Position numbers and translations under genes: made by a program
Notes under the pieces: model-generated
Told to the model about the DNA's origin: nothing
Seen by the model: the letters and a program-made list of their open reading frames with translations, nothing else
The model's database searches: none
In this document: positions 45,402 through 57,091 of the stretch, piece by piece
Numbering within the stretch: position 1 is the stretch's first letter
Layout: each line of letters opens with the position of its first letter
Assembly: GCF_003065485.1 (NCBI RefSeq)
Contig: NZ_CP026951.1
Location: 2,108,001 to 2,172,000, forward strand
Reading direction: 5' to 3'
DNA from: Salinibacterium hongtaonis
GTDB taxonomy: Bacteria; Actinomycetota; Actinomycetes; Actinomycetales; Microbacteriaceae
DNA: 64,000 nt

Positions 45402-47951
45402 ATGTCTGCCCAAAAAACAAAGCCCTCCGGCGCCGTTGGCGCCCTCGCAGGGCTTGCCGGACTCAGCCTCCTTGCCGGCGTGCTCGTCACGGCCTTGGTC
45501 ACTCCCGCCATCGCTGTCACCGGAATGGCCGCGAAGAGTTCCATTGACATCTTCAACAGCCTTCCCGATTACCTCGAAATCGGAAAGCAGTCCACCAAGA
45601 ACGTTATCTATGGTCTCGGCGGCGACGGCGCCCCCGTCCCCATCGCCGAAATTTATGACCAGAACCGCGAAGAAGTTAACTGGGATCAGGTCTCGCAGTT
45701 CGTCAAGGACGCGGTGGTCGCCGGTGAAGACCGCCGATTCTATGAGCACGGCGGCGTCGATGTTTCTTCAGTAGTCCGCGCTGCAGTCGGCAACGTTGCC
45801 GGCGGCGACATCGGCAGTGGTGCGTCGACACTCACGATGCAGCTTGTCAAGAACATCAAGGTTCAGGATGCTCTCACGCAGCCATCCGAGACCCTCATCA
45901 AGGCCAAGTATGCCGAGGCCGTTGAGCAGTCGATCGAGCGCAAGCTTCAGGAGATGAAGCTCGCGATCGGGCTTGAGAAGAAGTACGAGAAGGACGAAAT
46001 CCTCCTCGCTTACCTCAACATCGCCGGATTCGGCGGCAACACCTACGGCATCCAGTCGGCTTCTAAGCAGTTCTTCTCGGTGCCCGCCTCCGATGTGACC
46101 CTCGCGCAGGCGGCAAGCCTGATCGCGATCGTGCAGACCCCGTCGAAGCGCAGCCTCAACGACCCCGAGAACTTCGAAGACAACAAGAACCGCCGCAACC
46201 TGATCCTCGGCAACATGCTCGAGCTCGGTTACATCGATCAGGCTCAGTACGACGAGGCTGTTGCGACGCCCGTCGAGGTGACCTACAGCACCCCCCGCAA
46301 CGGTTGCTTCGCCGCAACCGCTGCCCCTTTCTTCTGCGACTACGTGACCAAGCTCATTCCCGAGCTCGAGGTTCTCGGGGCCTCCGAAGAAGAGCGCCTC
46401 ACGAACTGGAAGCGCGGCGGATACTCCGTCTACACAAGCGTCCAGCTCAACCAGCAGGAGAACGCGCAGGCGATCATCCAAGCGCAGGCCCCCGCCGAGG
46501 AAACCCGCCTCGAACTCGGCGCCGTCGCCTCGGTCGTGGAGCCCGGAACCGGACGCATCCGCGTTATGGCGCAGAACAAATACTTCAACAACACGCTTGA
46601 CGGTGGCGGAAGCGCCGCAACCGCGGTCAACTACAACACCGACAAGCCCTACGGCGGCTCGAGCGGATTCCAGACCGGCTCGACGTACAAGATCTTCACG
46701 CTCGCGACGTGGCTCAAGTCCGGACACGGCCTCAACGAGGTTGTCAACGGGTCCAAGCGCACCTTCGACCAGGCGTCGTTCCCCGACTCGTGCGGCGGCG
46801 GCTTTGTTGGCAAATGGACTCCGCCGAACTATGGCGGCAGCAGCGGGTCAGCCAGTACAACAGTGCTTCAGTCGACCGCAAACTCCTACAACATCTCGTA
46901 TATTGCCATGGCGCAAAAGCTCGACCTGTGCGAGATCCGCAACACCGCAGAGTCGATGGGGTCGCACCGTGCCGACGGTTCTGAGCTTGGATTCTCGCCC
47001 GCCTCAATTCTCGGCACCAACGAGATCGCCCCGCTGTCGATGGCTGCGGCCATCGCCACGATCGGAGCCAACGGCCTGTACTGCAAGCCGACTGCAATCG
47101 ACAACATCGTCGACTCCGAGGGCAACGAGCTCGGTGGCCAGGCACGCGAGTGCTCGCAGGCGCTGACCCCCGAGGTCTCAAGCGCCGTCGCCTATGCACT
47201 CAAGCGTGTGCTCACCGCAGGATCGGGAACCGCCTCAAACACGCGTGACGGCATCCAGATCGCCGGTAAGACCGGAACCACAGACGGCTCGAAGGACACG
47301 TGGATGATCGGCAGCACGTCGACCAACGCGCTCGCGATCTGGGTCGGCAACATCGTCGGCAACGTGAACCTCAACAAGCTCTCGTTGCCGGGCGGAAACG
47401 GCGCGACCGCCCGTCACCGCATCTTCCAGCCCGTCATGAAGGCGCTCAACGCGCAGTTCGGCGGCGCCCCCTACGCAGATCCGCCCTCCTCGCTTCTCGC
47501 AGGGCAGGGTGCCGTGGTGCCCAACGTCGTTGGGCAGACGCAGGAACAGGCAAAGGTTCTCATCGAAAGCCTCGGGTTCGTCTACGCCTACGGCGGCGAG
47601 GTCGACTCGAAGCTGTCGACCGGGCTCGTCGCCTCGATGGACCCGGGAGCCGGTAACACCGTTCCCAAGGGAAGCACCGTGACGGTCTACTCGAGCAACG
47701 GCAGGGGCGTTGAGATGCCCGATGTGACCAGAAAGCCCGGCGGAGGCTACTACAGCTTTGGCGAGGCGAAAGCGGCACTCGGCTTCTCGGGAAGCGTGTC
47801 TGAGGCCTGCTCGCCGCTGCCACCCAAGGGCAGCCCGAGCGAGCCGGACGACCCCACGGCCGGCAAGGTCATTGCCTCGAACCCGGCCGCCGGTGCCGAC
47901 CTGCTCCCGAGCACCGCAGTGACTCTCACCGTGGCAAAGTACAACTGCTAA
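45402..47951 (+). CDS. Class A penicillin-binding protein with PASTA domains
   Basis: An 849-aa bifunctional cell-wall synthase. The N-terminal TM (ALAGLAGLSLLAGVLVTALV) is followed by the glycosyltransferase (AGEDRRFYEHGGVD, STLTMQLVKN, YLNIAGFGGNTYGIQSA). The transpeptidase has SxxK in TGSTYKIF, SYN in TANSYN and KTGT in AGKTGTT. Two PASTA domains follow (VVPNVVGQTQEQAK near 705 and MPDVTRKPGG near 770); such domains bind muropeptides or are recognised by PASTA kinases. The chain ends with a free Cys. The stop overlaps the metallophosphoesterase ATG (TAATG). Confidence 0.95.
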   Translation: MSAQKTKPSGAVGALAGLAGLSLLAGVLVTALVTPAIAVTGMAAKSSIDIFNSLPDYLEIGKQSTKNVIYGLGGDGAPVPIAEIYDQNREEVNWDQVSQFVKDAVVAGEDRRFYEHGGVDVSSVVRAAVGNVAGGDIGSGASTLTMQLVKNIKVQDALTQPSETLIKAKYAEAVEQSIERKLQEMKLAIGLEKKYEKDEILLAYLNIAGFGGNTYGIQSASKQFFSVPASDVTLAQAASLIAIVQTPSKRSLNDPENFEDNKNRRNLILGNMLELGYIDQAQYDEAVATPVEVTYSTPRNGCFAATAAPFFCDYVTKLIPELEVLGASEEERLTNWKRGGYSVYTSVQLNQQENAQAIIQAQAPAEETRLELGAVASVVEPGTGRIRVMAQNKYFNNTLDGGGSAATAVNYNTDKPYGGSSGFQTGSTYKIFTLATWLKSGHGLNEVVNGSKRTFDQASFPDSCGGGFVGKWTPPNYGGSSGSASTTVLQSTANSYNISYIAMAQKLDLCEIRNTAESMGSHRADGSELGFSPASILGTNEIAPLSMAAAIATIGANGLYCKPTAIDNIVDSEGNELGGQARECSQALTPEVSSAVAYALKRVLTAGSGTASNTRDGIQIAGKTGTTDGSKDTWMIGSTSTNALAIWVGNIVGNVNLNKLSLPGGNGATARHRIFQPVMKALNAQFGGAPYADPPSSLLAGQGAVVPNVVGQTQEQAKVLIESLGFVYAYGGEVDSKLSTGLVASMDPGAGNTVPKGSTVTVYSSNGRGVEMPDVTRKPGGGYYSFGEAKAALGFSGSVSEACSPLPPKGSPSEPDDPTAGKVIASNPAAGADLLPSTAVTLTVAKYNC

Positions 47952-48922
47952 TGGGCACCGGCGCCAAGTCTGTGGGTTCCGCTCTCGGGGTCGTCGCGGC
48001 CGCCGGAGCGGCGACCCTGGCCTGGGGAACCCTCATCGAACGCAACGCCTACCGCGTGCGCCACGAGATTCTCCCCGTGCTGGATGCTGGGGCATCACCC
48101 ATCCGGGTGCTTCACATCAGCGACCTGCACATGGCCCCGTGGCAAACCGCCAAGCAGGACTGGGTTCGCGGCTTGGCCTCGCTCACCCCCGACCTCGTGG
48201 TGAATACGGGCGACAACCTCGGCCATGTTGACGGTCTCATCGGCGTGCGTCGCGCGCTCGAGGTCTTCGATGGCATCCCGGGGGTCTTTGTCCACGGCTC
48301 GAACGACTATTACGGCCCGACCGGCAAGAACCCCCTCGCCTACTTCTCCGGCCCCTCACACCGGCCCGAGAAAGCTGCGGAACTCGACACAGAAGCGCTC
48401 AACGCGTTCTTCGGCGAGCTCGGCTGGGTTGATCTCAATAACGCCGCGCACTCCATGATCATCAATGACTCCCCCTTGGAATTCATGGGCACGGCGGATG
48501 CTCACCGCGGGTGGGATCGCCTTGACATGATTCCCGGCGCCCTCGACGAGCTTCGCGAGGCAGATCCTGAGCCGCTTCCGCCCACAATGCCGGCGGACCG
48601 CGAGGCAGTGACCATCGGCGTGACGCACGCCCCCTACCAGCGAGTGCTCGACTCGTTTGTGACGCACGGTGCCGAGGTCATTTTCGCCGGCCATACTCAC
48701 GGCGGCCAGGTGTGTGTGCCCGGCGTCGGCGCTCTCGTCACGAACTGTGATCTCCCCCGCGATATGGCTAGCGGCGTCTCCCTGTGGCGCCACGCCCTCG
48801 GGAGCGCCTACCTCGAGGTTTCGGCAGGGCTTGGCACCTCGATCTATGCGCCCGTTCGGTTTGCGTGCCCGCCAGAAGCGGTTCTCGTGACATTAGTAGG
48901 GTCAGACATCAGCTATTCTTAA
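47951..48922 (+). CDS. Metallophosphoesterase, membrane-anchored YaeI-like
   Basis: A 323-aa protein with an N-terminal hydrophobic segment (SALGVVAAAGAATLAWG) and a calcineurin-like phosphoesterase: HISDLHMAPWQ, NTGDNLGH, GSNDYYG (usual GNHD), and GHTHGGQVCVPGVG. Relatives hydrolyse lipid A precursors or other phosphoesters at the membrane. The start overlaps the PBP stop as TAATG, and this PBP-phosphoesterase pair is conserved in actinobacteria, which points to a job linked to wall or undecaprenyl-linked precursors (inference). Confidence 0.9.
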   Translation: MGTGAKSVGSALGVVAAAGAATLAWGTLIERNAYRVRHEILPVLDAGASPIRVLHISDLHMAPWQTAKQDWVRGLASLTPDLVVNTGDNLGHVDGLIGVRRALEVFDGIPGVFVHGSNDYYGPTGKNPLAYFSGPSHRPEKAAELDTEALNAFFGELGWVDLNNAAHSMIINDSPLEFMGTADAHRGWDRLDMIPGALDELREADPEPLPPTMPADREAVTIGVTHAPYQRVLDSFVTHGAEVIFAGHTHGGQVCVPGVGALVTNCDLPRDMASGVSLWRHALGSAYLEVSAGLGTSIYAPVRFACPPEAVLVTLVGSDISYS

Positions 48923-48960
48923 CGGAGTCGCGCGAGGGATTCTGTCTCCCGCCGATAGAT

Positions 48961-49034
48961 CGGGGTATGGCGCAGCTTGGTAGCGCGCGTCGTTCGGGAC
49001 GACGAGGTCGCAGGTTCAAATCCTGTTACCCCGA
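48961..49034 (+). tRNA. tRNA-Pro (anticodon CGG)
   Basis: 74 nt: acceptor CGGGGTA/TACCCCG, D stem GCGC/GCGC, anticodon stem CGTCG/CGACG with loop TTCGGGA (anticodon CGG, reading CCG), T-arm GCAGG TTCAAAT CCTGT. The C1-G72 pair is typical of bacterial tRNA-Pro. CCA is not encoded. Confidence 0.96.
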
Positions 49035-49040
49035 CACTAA

Positions 49041-49070
49041 TAAGGACCAGGGCTTCGGCCCTGGTCCTTA
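49041..49070 (+). terminator. Terminator hairpin after tRNA-Pro
   Basis: A 13-bp perfect stem (TAAGGACCAGGGC/GCCCTGGTCCTTA) with a TTCG tetraloop, 6 nt after the tRNA and followed by TGTGTTTCT. Confidence 0.75.
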
Positions 49071-49113
49071 TGTGTTTCTGGGCCCCAGGTTCGCTGAGGG
49101 AGGCGACCAGCGC

Positions 49114-49833
49114 CTAAGTGAAGTCCGGGTCGGGGGCGGCCTCGTAGACAAAGTCGATGGGATCTTCGCGCCCACTGCTGAGCACCCCACCGCTCTCCTC
49201 TAGGTAGCAAGCGCCACAAAGCGACTCATACGTCACCGAGAGGGTGCCGGCGGCTCCTAGGCCACTCAGAGGGCGTTTGGCGGCAGCATCCGCTCCCTCG
49301 TCGATCGCAACCTGGTCGCCGGCAAAGATAAAGCGGTCGCCGATCTTGCGAGCGTTGAACACAGCCTTGCGCCCACACCGGCAGATTGTCTTGAGCTCTT
49401 CGAGCGAATGGGCCACCTCGAGCATCCTGCGACTGCCCGGGAATGCCACCGTCTGAAAGTCGGTGCGGATGCCGTAGGCCAGCACCGGAATGTTCTCAAG
49501 AATCGATATGCGCAGCAGGTCATCGACCTGCCGCTCACTGAGGAACTGGGCCTCGTCGATGAGAATGCAGCTGATGTCAGAACCCGTGCGTTGCCGAACG
49601 GCCTCGCGTTCCGCCTCGACGAGTGCGTAGACATCGTCGCGCGGCTCGATCACGAAGTCGACCGTGCGGGTGACACCGAGGCGCGACACGATCTGGTCTG
49701 CGCCCTTCGTGTCGACCCTGGGCTTGGCGAGCAGAACGTGCTGGCCGCGCTCCTCGTAGTTGTAGGCGGCCTGGAGCAGAGATGTGCTCTTGCCGCTGTT
49801 CATCGCACCGTAGCGAAAGTAGAGCTTGGCCAT
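49114..49833 (-). CDS. tdk: Thymidine kinase
   Basis: A 239-aa type II (TK1-like) salvage enzyme that phosphorylates thymidine with ATP. The P-loop is YGAMNSGKSTS, the catalytic Glu is in LIDEAQFLS, and structural zinc is held by CRCGRK and CGACY. A 45-residue extension follows the usual C-terminus. The ATG overlaps the response-regulator stop (TAATG), placing tdk at the end of a sensor kinase operon, which is an unusual partner for a nucleotide-salvage enzyme. Confidence 0.95.
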   Translation of the reverse strand: MAKLYFRYGAMNSGKSTSLLQAAYNYEERGQHVLLAKPRVDTKGADQIVSRLGVTRTVDFVIEPRDDVYALVEAEREAVRQRTGSDISCILIDEAQFLSERQVDDLLRISILENIPVLAYGIRTDFQTVAFPGSRRMLEVAHSLEELKTICRCGRKAVFNARKIGDRFIFAGDQVAIDEGADAAAKRPLSGLGAAGTLSVTYESLCGACYLEESGGVLSSGREDPIDFVYEAAPDPDFT

Positions 49834-50537
49834 TACTGAAGGAACCCGTCCTCTGCGGCGCGGCGGATGAGCTCCGCCTTCTTGCTCGCCGGCCGATTAA
49901 CCTTGGCGTACTTCTCGCGAACTCGGCGCAGGTAGGTCTTGGCAGTTTCGTACTGCACGTTCATGCGCTTGGCCACCTCGGTGGTGCTGTGTCCCGAGAC
50001 GTAGAGCTTGAGCGCGTCGATCTCGCCCTGGCTCAGCTTGGGCCGCACCTGGTTCATCGCACCCGTGGGCAGCGGGCGCCAGTTCTGCTGTGGCACCACC
50101 CCGCGATCATGACCCATGACGCGACGCGCCGCCTCCATGACCTCGTTCATCGGCATCGACTTGGAGAGAAAGGCAGCGGCACCGGATGCGAGGGCGCGGT
50201 CGCGGGCATCCCGCGTGTCGAGACTCGTGAGAACGATGACCTTGGCCCCGGCGGCCCGACACGTGCGAACACGCGCCTCGATCGACACAGGCTCCTTGAG
50301 CTGAAAATCGAGAAAGACCAGGTCGGTGGGAAAGTTCTCGCTGTGCACGAGTTCAAGCCAGGTGTGTGCGCTCAACACGAGGTCGAAGTCGGGGGCGTTC
50401 GTCGTGATCCAGCTGCTGAGGCTATCGAGCAGAACCTCGTGGTCGTCGAGCAGAGCTAGTCGCGTGCGGCGCGGCGTCGCGGCCTCGGGGACCGCTTCAT
50501 CCGCCACCCGTGGCTCCCCCTGGATTTCACTGGTCAT
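49833..50537 (-). CDS. NarL/LuxR-type response regulator
   Basis: A 234-aa regulator. The receiver domain (about 25-145) has the acidic pair LLDDHEVLL, the phospho-acceptor Asp in LVFLDFQL, Thr/Ser in VLTSLD and Lys in AAFLSKSM, so it looks competent for phosphorylation. The C-terminal HTH (165-230) begins KLSQGEIDALKLYVSGHSTTEVAKRMNVQYETAKTYL. It overlaps the upstream membrane protein gene by 11 nt and the downstream tdk by 2 nt. The cognate kinase is presumably the product of 51693-52970. Confidence 0.92.
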   Translation of the reverse strand: MTSEIQGEPRVADEAVPEAATPRRTRLALLDDHEVLLDSLSSWITTNAPDFDLVLSAHTWLELVHSENFPTDLVFLDFQLKEPVSIEARVRTCRAAGAKVIVLTSLDTRDARDRALASGAAAFLSKSMPMNEVMEAARRVMGHDRGVVPQQNWRPLPTGAMNQVRPKLSQGEIDALKLYVSGHSTTEVAKRMNVQYETAKTYLRRVREKYAKVNRPASKKAELIRRAAEDGFLQ

Positions 50538-51696
50538 ACGAGAATCTTACTGTTAGCACCGACTGCAAGTACTCGGCACGCACGCGGCGGAATACCACGC
50601 GCATCACCGCCAGGTAGGGCCCGAACCGGCTCTTGACGAGGCCGTCTGTCATATCGACCCGCAGGGTGAGTACGCCGCGGCAGCGGCCGTCAGCCCGGGC
50701 AAGCATGATCTCGAGATCTTCTGGACGGCCGTGGGCATTGTCGTAGATCGCCACGAGCAACGCGCGCAGTGCCGTGCGCTGGTCGTAGCTCATGAGGTTG
50801 GCGATGTTGTCATCGTCGAGGATGGTCGATGGCTGGCTCTGGCCTTCCCCTCCGCGACGGGCTCGTCCACGCAGGTGATCGACTACGTTCTCCAGCCAGG
50901 TTCTATCAACCTCGGCAACCATGACCGCACGAATCGCATCGGCGATCGACCTGGCCCGCTCGCGAACATCCGGCGTGATTTCATTGTTCGCCAGCACCTC
51001 CCCAAAGAACGGCACCACCTCCTGCTTCAGGATGGTGACGCGGTCCTGCTGCACCGAGCGTGCGATGCCGGGTTCACGCTCCTCGGACATTCGATCGACG
51101 GCCTGCGTGGCCCGAACATGCCAGTGCTCAATCGACTTGATCATGCTGTCGGTGAAGGCGCCTGCGCTGAGGTTGAGAGCAAGAAGGGGCAACACAACAA
51201 ACGCGACGGTGACGACGGGCGGCACATCACTGACATCTTTGACCGCCTGCAGCATGACGATGAACCCGATCAAGACGGCCGCGACGCCGCCGAATCCGAC
51301 CAGTTCACGCACGGGACGGTAGGCGGCCATTCCGATAGAGAACAGACCGAGGACCACGGGAGCGACCCACCCCATTGAGGCATGCGCAGGCGCATCCCCC
51401 GCGGCGACCGCTAGCAGCCCTGCCGCAAAAACCCCGAGCGCGACAGTCCAGCCGTGCGATTTGCGCTGGAACGGGCCGCGGTAGGGGTCTGTTGCCGTGA
51501 TGACGATCATGCTCGACGCGGCGATCACCACGAGCGAGAGCACCGCTGCGCCGGGGTTATCGACGGCGTCAAGGCCCGAAACGACAACGACGACGGCGAA
51601 CACCAGGGCAGAGATCGCGGCGGTCATGGTGATGAGGCGGTTCGAGTAGGCCCCCACCGGGTCCAACTCCTGCCGAGTGCGCTCGGGAGATCTCAT
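50527..51696 (-). CDS. Six-TM protein with degenerate kinase-like C-terminus
   Basis: A 389-aa protein. About six TM segments (20-180) are followed by a helical region (SIEHWHVRATQAVDRMSEEREPG) and a C-terminal domain whose order (YDQRTALRALLVAIYDNA, then strands LEIMLARADGRCRGVLTLRVD) recalls the N-box side of a histidine-kinase ATPase. No G1 or G2 glycine box can be seen and no phospho-acceptor His is evident. It overlaps the kinase gene by 4 nt and the regulator by 11 nt. A plausible role is as a non-catalytic partner in the sensor complex. Confidence 0.7.
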   Translation of the reverse strand: MRSPERTRQELDPVGAYSNRLITMTAAISALVFAVVVVVSGLDAVDNPGAAVLSLVVIAASSMIVITATDPYRGPFQRKSHGWTVALGVFAAGLLAVAAGDAPAHASMGWVAPVVLGLFSIGMAAYRPVRELVGFGGVAAVLIGFIVMLQAVKDVSDVPPVVTVAFVVLPLLALNLSAGAFTDSMIKSIEHWHVRATQAVDRMSEEREPGIARSVQQDRVTILKQEVVPFFGEVLANNEITPDVRERARSIADAIRAVMVAEVDRTWLENVVDHLRGRARRGGEGQSQPSTILDDDNIANLMSYDQRTALRALLVAIYDNAHGRPEDLEIMLARADGRCRGVLTLRVDMTDGLVKSRFGPYLAVMRVVFRRVRAEYLQSVLTVRFSYDQ

Positions 51697-52970
51697 TCGT
51701 CCCCCTGCACGGTGGACGCCGCCACGGCATCACCATGCTCATCGCCCGTGCCGGAATCATCGGGGCGATGGTCGCCATCACGAGACTGAGGATTGGCGGG
51801 AAGCTGCATGAGCACGGAGGTTCCGCTGCCCGGAGTCGACCACACCTGCACGGAACCGCCAACTGATTCGATGCGGTTGTGCACCGACGCCCGCAGCCCG
51901 AGCCGATCCGCGCCAACGGCGGAGTCAGAGAAACCGCGACCCGCGTCGATGATCATTACAGAAAGCTCATCGTCCGAGGCATACACGGCCACTTCGGCGA
52001 CCATCACGCCCGAGTGCTTAATCACGTTGATAAGGCACTGCTTTGCCGCGAGGCCCAGCGCTTCGGCCTGAGCGGGCTCCAGGCGGGATACCGCGGCGAA
52101 GTCTCCCGTCCCCGTGACATCAAGACCGGCCTCGCGTACCTCCTGAATTGCCTCGCTCAGGGCGGTTCGGGCGCGGTCTTCGCCACCGGCATTCGTGGCA
52201 CCAGCGGCGTCGCTTAGCCATTCCTGGCCCAGCAGGATATTCAGATCGCGCTCTATGCGAGCCTTCTGCTCGGGAGGCATGGAATCGTTCGTCGAGGTGG
52301 CGATCGCGGCGAGGTGGCTCAGGATCGTGTCGTGCATCAGGGCGGCCGCCCTCAGCTCCATTCGGGAGCGGATGTCGTCGAGCAGTTCGTCGTGGGCAGC
52401 GCGCTGAAAGCGTGGTTGCGATCGGGTGGCCCGGCGTGCCGTGACGTAGGCGAGAATGCAGATCGCGATCGCCTCGGCGAGGAGCCCCAGATTGAAGGGG
52501 TCGAAAAGCACCGGGCGGCCGGCGACGAGCAGCGCTGCCGCCGCCGCGCCTTCGGCGACGATAAACCCGCCGAACGTCCACCCGAGGCCGGCGAGAAGAC
52601 CGAGGCCGGGCCCGGCAACCAGGACTACCGCCATCTTGGCGGGCGAATACCAGAACGCCGCATCCCCAATGACGTCACCCATCTGGGTTGCAAGAACCAC
52701 GACATAGACGAAGGCCGATGCCGCGCCGACGACAAGGTAGACAATCCCGGCCAGCGGAGTTGCCTTCTTGTCGACCCATGCCAGGGCGGGGAGCATGCAC
52801 AACAGCGCCAGCATCGCGGGCCAGAGCACACGCGTGGGATAGGCGGAAGCGAATCCCAGCGTGATGAAGAGACCGGCGACGATCGCCGCGAGGGCCATAC
52901 CGTGGGCAGCACGGGCTAAGGCCCTGGCTACCGCGCCAGGTACGAGGTGCTGGGGCAGGCCAATAGACAT
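51693..52970 (-). CDS. Sensor histidine kinase (NarL/LiaS-like)
   Basis: A 425-aa membrane kinase. About six TM segments lie in residues 15-185. The dimerisation/phospho-acceptor helix reads RAAALMHDTILSHLAAIA with the His in LMHD. The ATPase has the N-box QCLINVIKHSG, the G1 box IIDAGRGFSD and the C-terminal GSGTSVLMQLP. The C-terminal about 35 residues are acidic and His-rich (DGDHRPDDSGTGDEHGD). A GGAGGGGG site precedes the ATG. First gene of the kinase-membrane protein-regulator-tdk operon; the four genes all overlap. Confidence 0.88.
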   Translation of the reverse strand: MSIGLPQHLVPGAVARALARAAHGMALAAIVAGLFITLGFASAYPTRVLWPAMLALLCMLPALAWVDKKATPLAGIVYLVVGAASAFVYVVVLATQMGDVIGDAAFWYSPAKMAVVLVAGPGLGLLAGLGWTFGGFIVAEGAAAAALLVAGRPVLFDPFNLGLLAEAIAICILAYVTARRATRSQPRFQRAAHDELLDDIRSRMELRAAALMHDTILSHLAAIATSTNDSMPPEQKARIERDLNILLGQEWLSDAAGATNAGGEDRARTALSEAIQEVREAGLDVTGTGDFAAVSRLEPAQAEALGLAAKQCLINVIKHSGVMVAEVAVYASDDELSVMIIDAGRGFSDSAVGADRLGLRASVHNRIESVGGSVQVWSTPGSGTSVLMQLPANPQSRDGDHRPDDSGTGDEHGDAVAASTVQGDE

Positions 52971-53105
52971 TAAGCCACCCCCTCCACTCAGTGAACAGAA
53001 AGAGTATGTCAGTCTTTCGACCGCGCTTGTACCCCGTTTATCGGCGATGCACTAGCGCGTATGCTGAAATGTCGGTAGGGCTGTGCCCCAGTGACAGGAG
53101 CACCC

Positions 53106-54590
53106 CTATGCCAGTGACAAAACCTCTGCTGTTGACGCCATCGTGGCCTCCGCCAAAGCGGGGTCGTCAGAGAGCTTGCGACCCAGCGTCGGCACCATCT
53201 TCTCGAGCTCAGGCTTCCATCCGTCGAACTCCTGAGGGAAGCAGCGCTTGAGAACTTCGATCATGATCGGCACGGCGGTCGAGGCTCCCGGGGACGCGCC
53301 CAGCAGGCCAGCGATCGAGCCGTCTTCGGCGGCAACCACCTCGGTGCCGAACTGAAGAACTCCGCCCTTCTTGGCATCCTTCTTGATGACCTGCACGCGC
53401 TGGCCGGCCGTGATGCGACGCCAGTCCTCAGGGTTCGCATCGGGCATGAACTCGCGCAGCGCTGCGATCTTCTTTGCCTTGGTGGCCAGGAGCTCGCCGA
53501 CCAAGTACTTGACGAGGCCGAAGTTATCTTTGGCGACCGCCAGCATGGGAATGATGTTGCCGGGGCGAAGGGACAGGGGCAGATCGAGCCAGGAGCCCGT
53601 CTTGAGGAACTTGGGCGAGAAGCCCGCGTAGGGGCCAAACATCAGGCTTGCCTGGCCATCTACGACGCGAGTATCGAGGTGCGGAACCGACATGGGCGGC
53701 GCCCCGACGGCGGCCTTGCCATAAACCTTGGCGCGGTGGCGAGCCACGACGGCGGGGTTGTCGGTGCGGAAGAACTGGCCGCTGATGGGGAACCCGCCAA
53801 AGCCCTTGGCCTCCTTGATGCCCGACTTCTGCAGTAGCGACAGTGCACCGCCGCCAGCGCCGACAAAGACAAAGCGGGCCTTGGTCACTGCGGGAGTGCC
53901 CCCGACCATGTGCTTGGACTGGATGCGCCAGAGGTCACCCTCGCGGCGAAGCCCCGTCACCTTGCGCTCAAGGTGAAGGCGAGCGCCGTTGTCGGTGAGG
54001 TAGCTAAAGAGGTCCTTGGTGAGCGCGCCGAAATCAACATCGGTCCCGCCCGCAACCCGGGTTGCAGCGATCGGCTGGTTCTTGGAGCGGCCGGGAAGCA
54101 GCAGGGGCGTCCAGGAGCGGATGACCGCGGGGTCGTCGCTGAACTCCATGCCGGCGAAGAGGGGGTGATTCTTGAACGCCTCGAACCGGCGACGCAGAAA
54201 GTCGACATTGGCCTCGCCCCAGACAAAGCTCATGTGGGGAACGGGGTTCACAAATCCGTCGGGCTCCGGCAGCATGCCTTCGCTCACCATGTACGACCAA
54301 AACTGGCGTGACACCTGGAACTGCTCGTTGACCTTGACGGCCGAGTCGATCTCGAACGAACCATCCGGCAATTCCTTGCCGTAGTTCAGCTCGCAGAGCG
54401 CCGCATGGCCGGTGCCCGCGTTGTTCCACGGGTTTGAGCTTTCGAGGGCAACCTCTGACAGTGTCTCGAAGATCTCGATGGTCCAGTCAGGCTGCAATTG
54501 CTTGATGAGGGCCCCGAGGGTCGCACTCATGATGCCACCCCCGATTAGGGCAACGTCAAGGGGCGCAGGGGCAGACGAAGATGAGCTCAC
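53106..54590 (-). CDS. mqo: Malate:quinone oxidoreductase
   Basis: A 494-aa peripheral membrane flavoenzyme that oxidises malate and reduces the quinone pool, replacing or aiding malate dehydrogenase in the TCA cycle. The FAD motif [13 protein letters not shown] is near the N-terminus. Family blocks [50 protein letters not shown] and [17 protein letters not shown] are intact. GTG 54590 with TAAACT 7 nt upstream is preferred over the open-frame start at 54644, which would cross the asd terminator. Confidence 0.96.
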   Translation of the reverse strand: MSSSSSAPAPLDVALIGGGIMSATLGALIKQLQPDWTIEIFETLSEVALESSNPWNNAGTGHAALCELNYGKELPDGSFEIDSAVKVNEQFQVSRQFWSYMVSEGMLPEPDGFVNPVPHMSFVWGEANVDFLRRRFEAFKNHPLFAGMEFSDDPAVIRSWTPLLLPGRSKNQPIAATRVAGGTDVDFGALTKDLFSYLTDNGARLHLERKVTGLRREGDLWRIQSKHMVGGTPAVTKARFVFVGAGGGALSLLQKSGIKEAKGFGGFPISGQFFRTDNPAVVARHRAKVYGKAAVGAPPMSVPHLDTRVVDGQASLMFGPYAGFSPKFLKTGSWLDLPLSLRPGNIIPMLAVAKDNFGLVKYLVGELLATKAKKIAALREFMPDANPEDWRRITAGQRVQVIKKDAKKGGVLQFGTEVVAAEDGSIAGLLGASPGASTAVPIMIEVLKRCFPQEFDGWKPELEKMVPTLGRKLSDDPALAEATMASTAEVLSLA

Positions 54591-54597
54591 ACGTTCA

Positions 54598-54603
54598 AGT
54601 TTA
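54598..54603 (-). promoter_or_regulatory. Leaderless-type -10 hexamer for mqo
   Basis: TAAACT on the minus strand, 7 nt before GTG 54590, directly after the asd terminator. Confidence 0.5.
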
Positions 54604-54644
54604 CGCCGCGCCGACGGTGCTCCTTGCCACGGGGCCGGGCACAT

Positions 54645-54686
54645 AAGAACGGCCGAATTGCGTCTGCAGCAAATTCGGCCGTTCTT
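54645..54686 (-). terminator. Terminator hairpin downstream of asd
   Basis: Perfect 15-bp arms (54645-54659 and 54672-54686, AAGAACGGCCGAATT) around a 12-nt loop, 15 nt after the asd stop. It separates the lysC-asd operon from mqo. Confidence 0.7.
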
Positions 54687-54701
54687 GCGAAAGGTTGGAC
54701 G

Positions 54702-57016
<2,315 letters not shown>

Positions 57017-57091
57017 GCGAATATCTCCCGAAAGTCTGTGGGGGCAGGGGCTGTGCAGCTCAATGCCGCGCCAGGCATCCCATTGTATCGG

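Noticed and set aside
45768-46727. A 319-codon minus-strand frame opposite the PBP gene
   Set aside because: Composition (Leu/Val/Gly/Asp-rich without motifs) is that of antisense codons of the PBP transpeptidase region.
53091-53251. A plus-strand frame beginning MPVTKPLLL after a good AGGAG site at the 3' end of mqo
   Set aside because: It runs antisense through conserved mqo codons, its start codon overlaps the mqo stop, and its residues are Pro/Arg/Ser-rich as expected of a shadow frame. Possibly a decayed gene start, but unsupported.
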